From Undaria pinnatifida (Eukaryota > Sar > Phaeophyceae > Laminariales > Alariaceae), in NCBI GenBank assembly GCA_012845835.1, contig JABAKD010000023.1:19764691-19828690 (forward strand): a stretch of DNA of 64,000 bases. The letters are read 5' to 3'. Within the stretch, counting starts at the first letter, position 1. Every line of letters begins with the position of its first letter. A model generated the notes under the pieces. The model was given only the letters and a program-made list of their open reading frames with translations, ran no database searches and was not told the origin of the DNA. The position numbers and the translations under genes were made by a program. Shown piece after piece: positions 10,201 to 21,609 of this stretch.

Positions 10201-12440
10201 GGCCTAGCAGTAAACCTGTTCTCTGAAAGTTTCGTAGCTAGTTCGTGCTATTATAGCTTTAGACTGTCGTTGTCGTTCCCGTAGGAACATGTCCAAGGAT
10301 TGTGTCGCGACTCGAAACGTTTCGAAGAAGCGATAACATTGTACAGCATCGAAAGTCCGTTAATACTTGAGATGAGTCATAATCATATTTACGTGTTTCT
10401 TATCGACACGAATATGAAGTCATATTGACCGATTGTTTTACCCGAGTATTGGACTCTGCTGCAATAATAGTGATTATCGGCGTATTCCAGGGAATTCCTA
10501 GGATCCTGTCATCCCAAGTCGACACCTCTTACGTATAAGACGCGCACGTTTGCACGTCTGGAAAAGGGGGGTTTGGTGTGGATACCAGTCTGTATTCCCT
10601 AAATTGTACTGCCTCCGTATCACTATAATCCTTCAAGATCATCCTGGCTCCTCGAGGCAGACTCTGAGGTGTTTCCTCATCGTTGATCCTCGAGCGTGCG
10701 GTTACGCACATAACCCACCTCGGCGTACCTCCACCAGAGAAAGAGAAAACCTGCGAAGGGACTACAGTTCCACAAATAGACAGTTTCGGACAACATTTTT
10801 TTTTTCCAGAGACCGAGAACCAGAGAAAAAAATAAAAAAATCGAGCTTCGTTCCGGATTTGGTCACCAAATCCAGAACCAGAGCAATTTTTTGGACTCTC
10901 GTTCTGGAAATGAAGTTCCCGTTCAAAATCCCGAACGAAGCCTGGTAAGGAACATATTTGTGTGAGCTCTGACCCTGCCTCTTACACATCGCCATCCACC
11001 AACAGCTTACCACTGACCACCGCAAGGCACCCCGTCGCAAGAAGTAAGTGTATAGAACCACCCGGTGTGACATATCATGGAGCAGCGACTAAGCGGAATG
11101 ATGCAGGTCTTCGCCCCCATGCCTCACAGCAGCGAAGTCACCGGCGAAACCTATAAAGCTGGGTCGTTCACCGACAGGATTAGCCAGCACCGCACCGAGA
11201 TCATAGACGTCGATGGTGGCGACTCAGATGAGCAGGACTCGAGGGGGAGTCCTCTCGCATCCAGGGATGGCAAAAGAGGCAAGCCGGATGGCTACACGGA
11301 CGTGGAGCCCGCGAAAAATGGACCGCGTAAATAAGTTGGCGGCGGGGGAAAGGACTAATATAATGTTTATATTTTCACGTAAAATACTATCGAGACAAAA
11401 CCAAGCAGTAGAGCAGTCTCTTCGGCCTTTAACGCTAGCTTAGAGCACGGCCGCTGACACTCAGGCGGCCTCTGCTGCAGGCATGGACGAGCGCGGTTGA
11501 TCCGCAGCGAACTATTCTGCTGTGCTTGCTTCTCTGTGGCCATAGTAGTCCATGCCATTTCATGTCACTTTTTTTTGCTCGGTGTCGTACGTAAACGGTA
11601 CAAGAAAACCCGTACGTACGGGGCGAGAGCGGCAGTATGTACGACGAGCATGAACGCCAACCGACAACAATGGAAAACACACAACAGCAAGTGTAGCAGC
11701 GGTAGCCGTAAGGCAACACTTCTGCTACTGGTGCAGCAAGTAGTAGCAACAAGAACCACAGCAGATATCTCAAAATGCAGTAGTACGAGTGCCGTTGGCA
11801 AGTTTAGTCATGCTCGCATCACTCTGTCCAATACATAACGGCCGTTTTATGTTCGTATTACTACAAAAAAAATATTACATTTCCTGGAAGAATGATACGT
11901 CGTACGAGCGGACGTTCTGGTGTGCTGCTAGACCGTCGAGTACACCGCAGGTTTTACATAAACAAGAGCAAACATGAGTGCAGGGCACAGGGGCCCCCAA
12001 CACAGAGACATGTGACAACCACGGCCAGCTGTCGATCGCGGCAATTGGCCGGTAGTCCGTGCTTCGGTGGGTGCATCGGAAGTCGTTTATAGTACTGTAG
12101 ACCATCGAAAAACCCTGTGACATTTCGTTCTGGTGGCAGACTCGCAAGTAGACCCCCGAATTAGTTTTCCTTTCTTTTTCTTGGCCCCGTGCACCCCTAC
12201 GAGTACTAAAAAAGTGCCGGCGTGCCCCTTCCCTGTCCAGGTGTCATCAAAACGAAGGGAATAATACCAAGCTGCTTCTCTCCTACTTCTGAGCTCAAGA
12301 AAGTGAGCAACACCGAGGACATGTTAATTGGCAGACTTGCGGGGATACGGTGTTCCGCCGACCAACTTAACCACTACCATGCCTTTCTCTAGAAGTGGTC
12401 ACACCAGAAAACGAATTAGTCAATTCAAAGCTGTCGTTCG
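10200..12440. other. No recognisable gene
   Basis: Nothing here could be assigned to a family. A plus-strand ORF of 85 codons at 11077-11334 is Asp/Glu/Ser-rich and has no recognisable domain. Near 10850-10940 there are short self-complementary segments such as GGATTTGG...CCAAATCC and GCTTCGTTC...GAACGAAGC. These could be the remains of a small inverted-repeat element. Confidence 0.5.
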
Positions 12441-12660
12441 TATGCACGAACAAGGTGCGGAAGTCCGTCTCAGTAGTGGTTCTGGGTAGGATGCAGCTCA
12501 CTCTCCATGCGAGTCGCGGAACACCTCACGGTACTGTGCGCTCGGTGCACGTGATGTCTGCCCAGTCGGTGAAAACTTGGCGTGCTCCGCCCCGGCATTG
12601 TAGGGACGCGAGGTTCTACGGTATTAAGACTACGGCTTCGCATGAAAAGAGTATTCCCTC
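12440..12660 (-). repeat. Inverted partial copy of the ~410-bp dispersed repeat
   Basis: The reverse complement of this block matches the first half of the repeats at 15180, 61165 and 61499 (shared landmarks include GGGTGAACTGCATCCT-like and GGACGGAG...CGTCGGGTTTTCA-like segments). It is the most diverged of the four copies. Confidence 0.7.
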
Positions 12661-12704
12661 CCGTCCACGGCAGCGTCCCTCCTGACAAATGACGACGCTC
12701 TTCT

Positions 12705-13800
12705 TGGCTAGCATTGAGTAAGCTTTACACTAAGGCAGACATTGTTCCACACAAATTTCAAGAAACACGTTCCCAAAATCTTTGGTGGAGTTGTCAACAG
12801 GATTAGCCGCCAGCCACTGAGGGAGGGGAGTGATGAAACCCTACCCGAGGTGGCCACACCATGATAGTGCACGACCACCGGTATGCTAGAAACCCGTCCA
12901 GAAAGCAACGGAGCAACCCGCCCCTAAACCTATCAGTACACGGCCCCCATCACAACAACGCCTCCGCCCCCCCCCCCGGACAATCAGCTAGCATTGGATA
13001 AGCCCACTGCTCGTGAGGGAAGGGGGTGACCACAACATCATGGTAGTCCTGTGACAGCACGTACTGGTGACCAGCGGCCTGCCTGCCAGAATAACCATAT
13101 ACAAAAACAACGGAGCAAGCCATCAGAAACAATAATCACCCTCCTCCAATCGAAGCAAAACCCTACCCACTCCTTCCTGTCCATAGGGAGAACCCTTGGC
13201 TAATGACTGAACCGCCTGCTGGTGAGGAGCTGAACAATCTGCTGATGGGGAGAGGAGGCAATGAGGTTACGGTAATGGCATGAATAGTACCTGGTACTAA
13301 AGTTCACCGGCAATATGACAGAAAGACGTCAACATAATCCCGGGGAACACGTTTCGCAAAACGATCGTCACAGCAGTACCGTACGAATTCCCCTCCCTCC
13401 AGACTATCTCATAAGGAAACCCCAGGCTAGCATATTAGACACCATGGGAGAATCCTTTGCTAGCACAGAATGAACCGCCTGTTGGTGAGGAACTGAACAG
13501 CCTGCTGGTGAGGAGAGGAGGTAATGAGGTTGTCGGGGTGGCATAAATATTGAAAGTACTGAAGTTCACCAGCAACATGACAGAAACGTCCACATAATCC
13601 TGGGGAAATGTTTCGCGCAAAGGTCATCACCCATCCGTATGGCTTCGCCTCTCCACAGCCTATCTCCCAATAGGAAATCTCAGGCTAGCATTGGATTAGA
13701 CACCCTGCTCAGCGGGGGGCATAATACTGAGGTCATCACGGTTGTGGTATTCTGCCAGCAACCCAACATGCTCGAAACACCACCGACAAATACGCCCGAA
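12705..13800 (-). repeat. Degenerate tandem echoes of eIF2B-beta terminal exon
   Basis: At least five blocks, near 12705-12890, 12985-13090, 13195-13300, 13430-13560 and 13690-13800, repeat the 3' part of exon E. In the clearest (13690-13800), the plus strand reads GGATTAGACACC, then GAGGTCATCACGGTTGTGGTATTCTGCCAGCAACC. This matches the exon E plus strand (GAGGTCATCGCGGTGGTAGTATTCCGCAAGCAACC). Reading frames are broken in every echo. Spacing is roughly 230-280 bp, and the units around 13200-13630 also share sequence outside the exon-like part. Confidence 0.7.
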
Positions 13801-14028
13801 TGGGTAGGGTGGGCCGTAGCTGGACCAAGTCCGGCGGAAAGCTGCTTTCTCATGGCCGGGGGTCTTGCTAGTGGGTGAGCTTGCGCAAGTTCCACACTAC
13901 CTGGTAGGAATACGTTCTGGGTGGCTACCTCCACCGCACCTGATCCCCAAGGAGCAAGCCGGGTCGACATACTCACGCATCCGTAAAAACCGGCAGCTTG
14001 CGCTTTTTGATTCGTGACGGTGGCCGTC

Positions 14029-14710
14029 GGTAACGACAGCTCGGGCTGTCGCATCCACGGGAACTGAAGGACACGCCAGCTAGCGCTGTTAGCAAATAAA
14101 ATTGATTTACTGTAGATTACACACGACACATATGGAAACACGTGGAAGTGTAGTGAGCCCAAGCTTTTTTTTTTCCATCCGCCGGAGTAAAAAAATAAAT
14201 TGTAAAAAAACACCGACAAACCCACGAAGTGAGTGCCTGGGGCCATAAATAGAACAGAAAAAATACGAACCATTCCACTTTCTCACTCTGCCAGAATCCA
14301 TATGACATTGGATGCGAACCCTTTCCGCTAGTCCCCCATCCCCCTAACGCCCTCCTCCGCCCCTACCGCCGGTAAGGACAGCTCGGGCTATCGCTTCCAC
14401 GGGAACTGAAGGATACGCCAGCCAGCGCTGGGTTGCAAATACAATTGGTTTACTGTATGTAGATTGGTACACCACACGTAGATTGACACGCAACACGTAT
14501 GAAAACACGTGGAAGTGTGGTGAGCCCAAAATTACTTTCTTCCCATCCGCCGGAGAATAAAAAAAAACTAAAAAAACAACGACAACCCACGAAGTGAAAG
14601 CCTGGGGCCATGAATAGAACATAAATAATACAAACCGCCCCCACCCTTCTACTCTGCCAGAATCCATATGACATTGGATGCGAACCCTTTCCGCAAGTCC
14701 CTCACCTCCC
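14029..14710. repeat. 342-bp tandem repeat, two copies
   Basis: GTAACGACAGCTCGGGCTGT at 14029 recurs as GTAAGGACAGCTCGGGCTAT at 14371. Both copies carry CACGTGGAAGTGTGGTGAGCC-like and CCATCCGCCGGAG segments and end near CCATATGACATTGGATGCG (14299 and 14667). A third, partial copy of the CGTGGAAGTGTGGTGAGC...CCATCCGCCG core lies at 27180-27250. The pair lies directly downstream of the eIF2B-beta stop codon. Confidence 0.88.
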
Positions 14711-14766
14711 TAACCCCCCTGTACGCCCTTACGTACAAAACCCTGAAAGAGCAGCATCGGATTAGA

Positions 14767-14925
14767 TTAGGCCGTTTGCTCGTGGGGAGGGGAGATAATG
14801 AGGTCATCGCGGTGGTAGTATTCCGCAAGCAACCGATAGACGTAAGAGGGTTGAAGACCACCCATGTTGGTGATGTATAGATCCACCAGGTTGGGGGGGA
14901 TGTAGTCGTACGCGGGGTTCAAAAC
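14767..14925 (-). CDS. EIF2B2: eIF2B-beta exon E (terminal exon with stop)
   Basis: The exon encodes 52 residues plus TAA (14769-14767). It begins VLNPAYDYIPPNLVDLYITN and continues through GGLQPSYVYRLLAEYYHRDD, the typical C-terminus of eIF2B-beta in which the Asn/Gly-rich turn and the PSYVYRLLAEYY motif are highly conserved. The 3' splice site is TTCAAAG followed by GTTTTG. Upstream on the coding strand is a run of 31 C, which acts or once acted as the pyrimidine tract. Several damaged copies of this exon follow downstream (12.7-13.8 kb). The exon itself is intact. Confidence 0.92.
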   Translation of the reverse strand, partial: VLNPAYDYIPPNLVDLYITNMGGLQPSYVYRLLAEYYHRDDLIISPPHEQTA

Positions 14926-14945
14926 CTTTGAATGACCATAAAATA

Positions 14946-14946
<1 letters not shown>

Positions 14947-14977
<31 letters not shown>
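14947..14977. repeat. 31-base homopolymer G (C on the gene strand)
   Basis: An unbroken run of G on the plus strand, within 25 bp of the exon E acceptor, continuing as G/A-rich sequence to about 15180. On the coding strand it is a poly-C, C/T-rich tract. The length may be unreliable because homopolymers assemble poorly. Confidence 0.9.
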
Positions 14978-14978
<1 letters not shown>

Positions 14979-15179
14979 AGACAGAACGGAGAAAGGGAGA
15001 CAAAAAGGGAGGGGGGTGGGGGAGGGGGGGGTTAGGGGCGAGCGCGTGAGGGGGGAGGGATGGAGGGCAGATAGCACGAAAGGAAGGGGGGGGGGGATGG
15101 AGATATTCGCAGGGAAGGCGGGAGGGGGGATAGGACGGGAGAATGGGAGGAAGGAGCGGGAGGGAAAGGAGGGGAGTGT

Positions 15180-15640
15180 ACTCAGTTTGTGTATGACCGT
15201 AGTCATATGGCCATAGATCCTCGCATCCCTACATTCCGGGACGGAGAACGTCGGGTTTTCATCAACCAGACAGACATTTCTTGCACCAAGCGCGAAGCGC
15301 CGTGAGGTGTTCGGCGAGTCGCATCAAGGGTGAACTGCATCCTTCCAAGAAGCGCTCGTAAGACGGACTTCGGAACCTTGTGCCTACCTTCGTGCTTGTG
15401 GATGACAGCTCCAATGAGCTACTTTGTTTTCTGGTGTGGCCACTTCAGAGACAGCAATGGGTATTACTATGTAACTGCCTCGTGGGTGCCTTACCATATT
15501 CACAATGCGTGATGCGATCATTCCCCTTGTGCGGACTTAGGGTTCTCCACTCGGCACAGTATGATCTAACTCGATAACCATCATGGTGAACGCCAACAAA
15601 AAAAAACAAAAAAAACGGCACTCTGGTCGCCTAGATCACA
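15180..15640 (+). repeat. Dispersed ~410-bp repeat, copy 1
   Basis: It starts TACTCAGTTTGTGTATG after a G-rich tract and ends in an A-rich stretch near 15600. Related copies are at 61165-61485 and 61499-61950, with an inverted fragment at 12440-12660. The G-rich lead and A-rich end are shared by copies, but no coding sequence or terminal repeats are evident, so its class is unknown. Confidence 0.85.
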
Positions 15641-15682
15641 CAGTGATTGGCATGTTTGGAGGGGGGGTCACATTGCTGTCAC

Positions 15683-15756
15683 CTCAACGTTCTTAATGCC
15701 CTCTCCGTCTTTGTAGCACACCACAGCGGCTGAGGACAGGAGGCAGCAAATTACAC
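15683..15756 (-). pseudogene. Echo of eIF2B-beta exon D (5'-truncated)
   Basis: On the minus strand this reads LLSSAAVVCYKDGEGIKNVE, then a GT donor (GTGACA), closely parallel to the second half of exon D (LLSPAAVMSYKDKNSMNNVE, donor GTGAAT). The first half (the part with FPHDQDTFN) is absent. Its frame is open, and its residues look at least as family-like as those of exon D. It may once have been, or could be, an alternative exon. No good acceptor with the missing half is visible. Confidence 0.75.
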
Positions 15757-15954
15757 CTTTAATGTCGTTTCAAACTGCCAAGTGTTCTCCGCTCAAACGG
15801 TCTTATGCTATGTGTGTTTCATGCATAAGCATGCGTTGCACGCACATCAGATCTGACCTTATCAAGTAAATGTCGACGCATAAACCCAAAAACATGAATT
15901 GCACGCATCATGCGTCTGACAATAAATAAATAGCGCAGGAACACCAAAAGACAC

Positions 15955-16006
15955 CTGAACGTTCACCATGCTGCCTGTTTCCTTGTAGCATATCACAGCA
16001 CCCGGG
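15955..16006 (-). pseudogene. Second echo of exon D, split by an LTR element
   Basis: The minus strand reads AVICYKETGSMVNVQ, then donor GTGTCT, matching the 3' end of exon D. The match stops at 16006, where an LTR begins. The sequence just after the partner LTR (34620 onward, CCGGGGACAG) continues the exon-D alignment (CGGGGGACAG in exon D) for a short distance. An LTR retroelement therefore inserted into this exon copy. Confidence 0.72.
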
Positions 16007-16504
16007 TATTGGAGTATGGACTCTGCAGTCCACTCGTACCTATTCGATTCGTAGCCACTACCTTGAGTCCACTACAGTAGGTTTCTTATTCTAGATGCGG
16101 AGAGATACAACATGCGGGAAACTCGTTTTGTTGCTTCCCGTCAGTGTATTGTATATTCAGCTTACCCCAGAAGTATCGGGGAACGTTGCAGGGAATGATT
16201 CAAGGAAGTCTACTATAGAACGGCAGGTACGTCAGTACGACAACCCGTAGAGTATATCTGCCCGTAGCATGGGCATTGCGGCGTAAGGATCAGGTGACGG
16301 CCAGCCCCACCTCGATCACTTCTTACTTCTCCTTTCCTCTCTTCATGTCTCTTCTTTAATGTGCACCTTTTGGCCACATAAGCGCCACTTTCCTAACTAT
16401 TTCCCCTTTTTTTCTTTTCATCGCGAGCGATCTTCACAGACACTTCGGTGCCACCTCTGCAACTCTTATCACGAAATCAGAGCGTGGATTCGCAACTTTG
16501 TTAA
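16007..16504 (+). repeat. 5' LTR of the outer retroelement
   Basis: It begins TATTGGAGTATGGACTCTGC and ends near GATTCGCAACTTTG. Shared landmarks with the 34126 copy include GACTCTGCAGTCCACT, CACTACCTTGAGT, ATCTGCCCGTAGC and TTTTGGCCACATAAGCGCCA. Confidence 0.82.
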
Positions 16505-17670
16505 AGCTTATGAGCCTCGCTCTTTGACCTACTGGCACTTAGCAAGGGCGTCCCTATAAGTTCGTCACGCGCTTCCGAGAAGGTAGAGGAAGGATCTCCA
16601 TATCAAGTGCGGATAAACCTGAAATTTATTCAAGAAGAAACATTAATCTCCACACAACAGAGGCATCCCATCTACGAGTACGTCAAGTGGTTCAGGATTT
16701 TTCGAGAAAAGACTGTTTTCACGCTCTACGCGAGAAGCAGGTAAGAAGGCTGCTAGCGCTATTTCACGCGCATAGCAGGAAAGGACGCTATATACGCGCG
16801 AAGTCGTCGTCAAAACCGTTTTATCAAGATACCAGCTGGCATGTCGACTCAAGAGCTACTCCATACCAACTCCGTATTTATGTCAGTGTTCCAGTTCGAT
16901 CTTTAAACACAAAAATTACATCTAAAATTATGCATTAACTGCCGTCAGCAACATAACCCCCACTAATAACCTCCACACGAAATTCAATGTACCCTTTGGG
17001 CTTGAAGCCTAATTTCGAAAAAGGAGGGGAGTTCACCCACCGAGCAGAATGAGGCGGCTTGAACACAGCTTTAGCGCACCCAAGCTTGTCGAGAGAATGC
17101 CAACCTGTACGTCCGTTGCAATGTACTGTACATCCACTACGTTGTTCGCAACCAAGAACCCAACATGGATGTAATCTGTACGCACTGCAGCGGTAGATCA
17201 TGCAGTAGCTGGCGCTGAGCAGAGATTGGGGCAGAGCAAAATCAGGGTGAAATAACCTCGTACCGCACAGGTGTCGAAGCTGACTGTACTGGCGGTTTCG
17301 TGTCCTGGTAAACCGCCTTGCCACATATTACTATGTACCAAATTGACTTGTTTCGCATTTCATTTCTTTCTCGTCCAGTCTGGGGTACTTTCCAGTGCTC
17401 TCGACCGCGGGGAACGCACGGGACCCGCGTGTACACCACACCGCAAGCGTGGGCTCCGGCCGATGTCCGTGGGGCATGCTCTTGGCCTTCAAAGCCGAAA
17501 ATTCTGGCCAATAACCAAAGGGAGACGTTCGGACTTCACACGACGTGACACCGCCTCGCGGCTGCCGTGCAAAACCTGCAACACCAACTACTCATCGCCC
17601 CGTGCTCAAGCTCCTACGAACACCCGCAAGATGTCCAAACACTATGTGCTCGGGCATGAGCACCTGACAC
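16505..17670. other. No recognisable gene
   Basis: This is the left internal part of the outer LTR element. No gag-like protein, primer site or repeat could be identified with confidence. A minus-strand ORF at 17511-17242 lacks recognisable domains. Confidence 0.5.
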
Positions 17671-17745
17671 CAGGCAGCAACAGTAGCAGGCAGCAACAGT
17701 AGCAGGCAGCAACAGTAGCAGGCAGCAACAGTAGCAGGCAGCAAA
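17671..17745. repeat. Minisatellite, ~16-17 bp unit, about four copies
   Basis: GGCAGCAACAGTAGCA is repeated about four times in a row, grading into GGCAGCAAAGCCAGCAGCAGCC. Confidence 0.9.
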
Positions 17746-17814
17746 AGGCAGCAAAGCCAGCAGCAGCCAGTAGGTAGCTAGACTCTGCCAGGGAAACAAG
17801 AGCATCAGCTCATT

Positions 17815-19270
17815 CAGCCTTGTTAGCTGGCTGTTACTCCAAGGCCTTTTGTTGCTATCTCCCTGGCAAAAGCCGAGCCACTTCCAATGACAAGATACCC
17901 CTGACACTGCTCCTCGTGCTGCTTCCACTGTTGTAAGCACTTGTTTTGGCTTCCACAATCAACTATCCCTCTCATAGCACCCTCCACTATTCTCACAGAC
18001 AGTTAAATGCGCGCGTAAGGTGCCTCACGACCACCAAAAAGTGGCACGATGAAATTCAAGACATGCACAACAAAATAGTCTACAAGAGACCACATCTCGA
18101 GCAAGGCGACCGACCATCCGTTTAGGCTCAAAATATCTTGAGTTTAGAGTACACTGCGAATCGTCACAAGATCCAAAAATGCTCACTATACGGTACGAAT
18201 CCGGTCTCCAAACTTCGAGAAACGGTGTAAAGTCGTGTCTCCTACCTAAATACTTTTTTCGGGGCCTCTGTCGACCATATTTCAACTGGAAGAGTAACAC
18301 TTGAGATTGTTTCTATTAATTTGCAGGTAAGGTCTGTGATGTGGACGCCAATAGAAACAGTGAACAACACAGACACTAGCTTTTTGTAACGTCGCAAAAC
18401 AAAGGACACCCTAATCCGACCGGTACAGCCGAAGTAAAAGAAGATCCAGTATAGGGTGATGAGATAAGCAACAAACAATAACCGAGCTTTGAAGAAGCCG
18501 AGACCGGAAAAAAACAAAAAACAAGGAGAAGCTATAAGAAAAACTAGCGACGAGCTCGTCCGTCCGACGGCAAGGTCGCTCGCCGACATGGGGGTGATGA
18601 GGCGTGCTGCGATTTTCCGCGAAGCGTGGTGACTATCAAGCGTTTGCAGCGACAGAACAACGACGCGAGGCGAGCCCGGGTTGCAGCCGTTGTTCGATGC
18701 GCTGAGGAAGTTGAGCAGCACAGTCATCGGAGAAATAATTCGAGCTATTGACGAATAATGTGGCAGCCGAATTGCCGGAGAGGAGGAAGCGCGCTCAAGC
18801 AGACACGCGCGAAGCTCAAGCGGCACTGCAAATCGAGATGGAGGGGAGGGGAGGAGGGCGGATAAGGCAAGAGCGGCTGGTCTGGAGAAACAGGTGAGCA
18901 TCAGCAGCAGCAGCACTCGTTGTCTTTTTGCATCGTCCTCTTGGCTCGGTGATCTCGGCCGATCATTTTTTTATCATTCAAAATTTGGGTAAAATATGGC
19001 ATACCGTGACCGGTACCTGGTACACGTTTTATGCGACCTCAGTGGCAACATGAATGTCGTCGTAATTTCGAATAATATGTACCGAGTGTATTCGGCATTT
19101 ATATTTTAACTTGAGACTGGGTATAGGCAAGCTCCAGTTGATGATATACTTTGGGTATGCCTGCTGCAGATGTTTTGTAGCTCGACAACCCGCCGTGTTC
19201 TCGGCGATTACAAGCAAGGCGCCAACAGAAAAATTTCGACACCCTATCCGCTGCACTATTAATAGCTACA
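17815..19270 (+). repeat. Dispersed repeat with coiled-coil exon remnant, copy 1
   Basis: The first part (about 17985-18750) aligns with 36800-37560, with landmarks TTAAATGCGCGCGTAAGGTG, GAAATTCAAGACATGCACAA and GTGGTGACTATCAAGCGTT. The second part (about 18755-18990) aligns with 39890-40370 and in the plus frame encodes an Ala/Glu/Arg-rich, coiled-coil-like peptide. That peptide ends at a good 5' splice site (GAAACAG followed by GTGAGCATC). A third part (19070-19200) resembles 44110-44240. The beginning (17815-17990) resembles 20060-20240. This looks like a multi-copy transposon or gene fragment, not identified. Confidence 0.7.
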
Positions 19271-21160
19271 GGCGAAGGATCGACGAGGTGGTCCGGTCGC
19301 TCAAGCAGGAGGCACTCGCCTGTCCCCGCCGAGATCGCAGCCCCGTCTGAACTCGAAGTGGACGAGAGTATCGAAAATAGATTACTTACGGTCGTTTGTC
19401 GTTATCGAGGATGTGAGCGAGGGTGAGAGCAAAATTAAGACAGAGGGCGGGGGCAATAAAAGCAACACAGGCAGAAAGGCGAGCGTTCTCCATGCCCGCG
19501 TTCACGGAGAGGTGCGAGACATCCAACAGGCAGCCCATGCGGAATGCATATATGATGCAAGAGGGAGGCAGCAGATTGTCTGCGAAATCTTGCATCCTTC
19601 GCTGGTGCTACTGCTGATGATGCTGATGCTGCTGCTGTTGCCGAGCAGTTTCGTTCTTCCTTGTTCCTATATTAATGACCAGATATACTCGGCGTTTCCT
19701 TTTGCCCATCATCAGTTAATCTACTGACTGATGGCATATTTACGGTGACTGTTCGTTTTGGGCTGCTGAAATTGTGATTTTCGATGACATCTGCTGTGTT
19801 TCGACTTGTTTGTGATTGGTTCGAGTTTTGACTTCCATTTGTACTCACAACGACCGAGGGACACTTTATTGCTGGTACCGGCTATAAAACACACCTTCCG
19901 CGCGCACCCAACAGTATTTCTCTTTTTGATGCCGTACCCACTGACGATACCCTTTCTTATCATTAAAGTTGCGAACCATACCCTCTACCGTAGGTGGGCA
20001 GTCACAAATACATTCAGAGGTTAAATACCGGAAGTAGTGAACAATCTCATTATGGATTAATATATTGCCTTGGTTAGTTGTTGCAACACCCCCCTGGCAA
20101 GATACGAGCCGCTCCTTCTGCCTATGACACGATGTCTCTGCCGCTGCTGCTTGTGTTGCTGCTACTGCAGTAGTTCATTGTTTTGGCTTTTGCAACCAAC
20201 TGCAACACCCACCGCTATTTTTACCGACAGCATTTTATCTTGTAATGTGTAGCATGACCTTCAACTTTATCATTTAGCACCCCGAAAAAAGACCATCGTG
20301 AGAAATGGAGCCCCTTTTTCGTTCGACCCACGCCCTCTGTATCGTATCACCATATCATACGTACGTACACGTCGTGTGTGCTCTTCGCAAGTACCGCTTT
20401 AACCGGGAAAATACCCTATTTATTATATTGAGATCATAACTCAAAGGTAGGTTGTACTTTCGGCCAGAGTGGGTATATATTTACTATCGTGGAGAAAACT
20501 TAATGTTCATGTCATACACGCCCTCACTCTCAATGGCCGCGTGTATTTCGTGAGTGGTACACATGTGTGTTCACGTTCAACTGCTGATGTGTGCACCTTC
20601 ATGCCCATCCTTTCCGTATACAAATTTAAACCACGCATAAGCGTGTACTCGTACAGGAGCTAGAACTTACAGATATCGCCCAGACAACATTATCTAGATG
20701 CCTCAGATATGCATGAAGGCTGCCAATGCCATAACAATTGGCAGTACCTTTGCTCATTAAGTTGTTGCAATCTATTCCTCTGCCGTACTTCAATAAAAAA
20801 TATTGTATTACATTATTATAGTATTCACGACTTGTTTTGCATGTCGTAAACCATCTCTCGTATAATGACCGCGTACGTTTCGTCAGTGATACGCATGCAT
20901 ATTCACGTTCAATTTCTGGCGTGTGCACACTGTCATGCATGCGCACCCTGTATTTGTACTGATCTCAACCAGGCAAACATTTGTATAAGAGCTACAGCAG
21001 ATCTTACAGATACCGCCCAAAAATGCGATGTACATGCCTCAGATCATAGCAATCGCCCAAAAAGTATGATCTACATGCCTCAGATCATAACATATACCAC
21101 CCTGCAAAAACGAAAATGAATACCAAATCGATGCTGCCGGCCGGTAAGTCTTCCGTGCTT
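19270..21160. repeat. Duplicated non-coding sequence
   Basis: 20060-20240 is a diverged repeat of 17830-18000. Around 20530-20700 and 20880-21090 the same block occurs twice (TTCACGTTCAA...TGTGTGCAC and CTTACAGATA[TC]CGCCCA...ATGCCTCAGATC). 19605-19640 is a short CTG/ATG-rich simple repeat. No gene recognised. Confidence 0.6.
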
Positions 21161-21609
21161 GCTGGTGGGCCTTTTATTGTTTCGTTGCCTGCTGGCGGGC
21201 CTGCTGTTGGAGCTTTCGTTTTTTTCTTGCGCTATGATATAGTCTGTTCGTTAATCCCTGCAATCAATGTCAGGTTGTGCTGTTATTACGTTAGCCAAAC
21301 AGATAAAGAGATTGGTGGTTACAAGGTTTTGTGTTTTATTTATTTTACGTCAACGAGTGACGCTTCTGCGTCGGTGGGTTGTGGGTAGGTTGTGTGCCCT
21401 GATGCTCCCGTATAGCGGGCAGTCCAAGCTGTGAACAAGCTAATACAGGATCATCGTCTATACTCTTCAAGCCTCTCGGCCTCTCGGTCGGTAGAGCAAC
21501 CTTCGGCAGGACTCTACGAATAAACTAGTGTCCAACACTTTAGATCCTGAGAACGCCTGCATTACTTCCAGGCAGCGTCGAGGAAGAGGCAGCTCCGGTC
21601 GCACCGGAG

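Noticed and set aside
14941-15180. Poly-G runs as sequencing-gap placeholders or pure artefacts
   Set aside because: They recur in related sequence contexts (before exon acceptors, before the 410-bp repeat, inside the foldback-like element), which argues for real tracts, although their exact lengths may be wrong.
18242-18916. A 224-codon minus-strand ORF with hydrophobic stretches resembling a membrane protein
   Set aside because: It lies antisense to a dispersed repeat whose second copy (36.8-37.6 kb) is not open in the same frame, so coding is unlikely.
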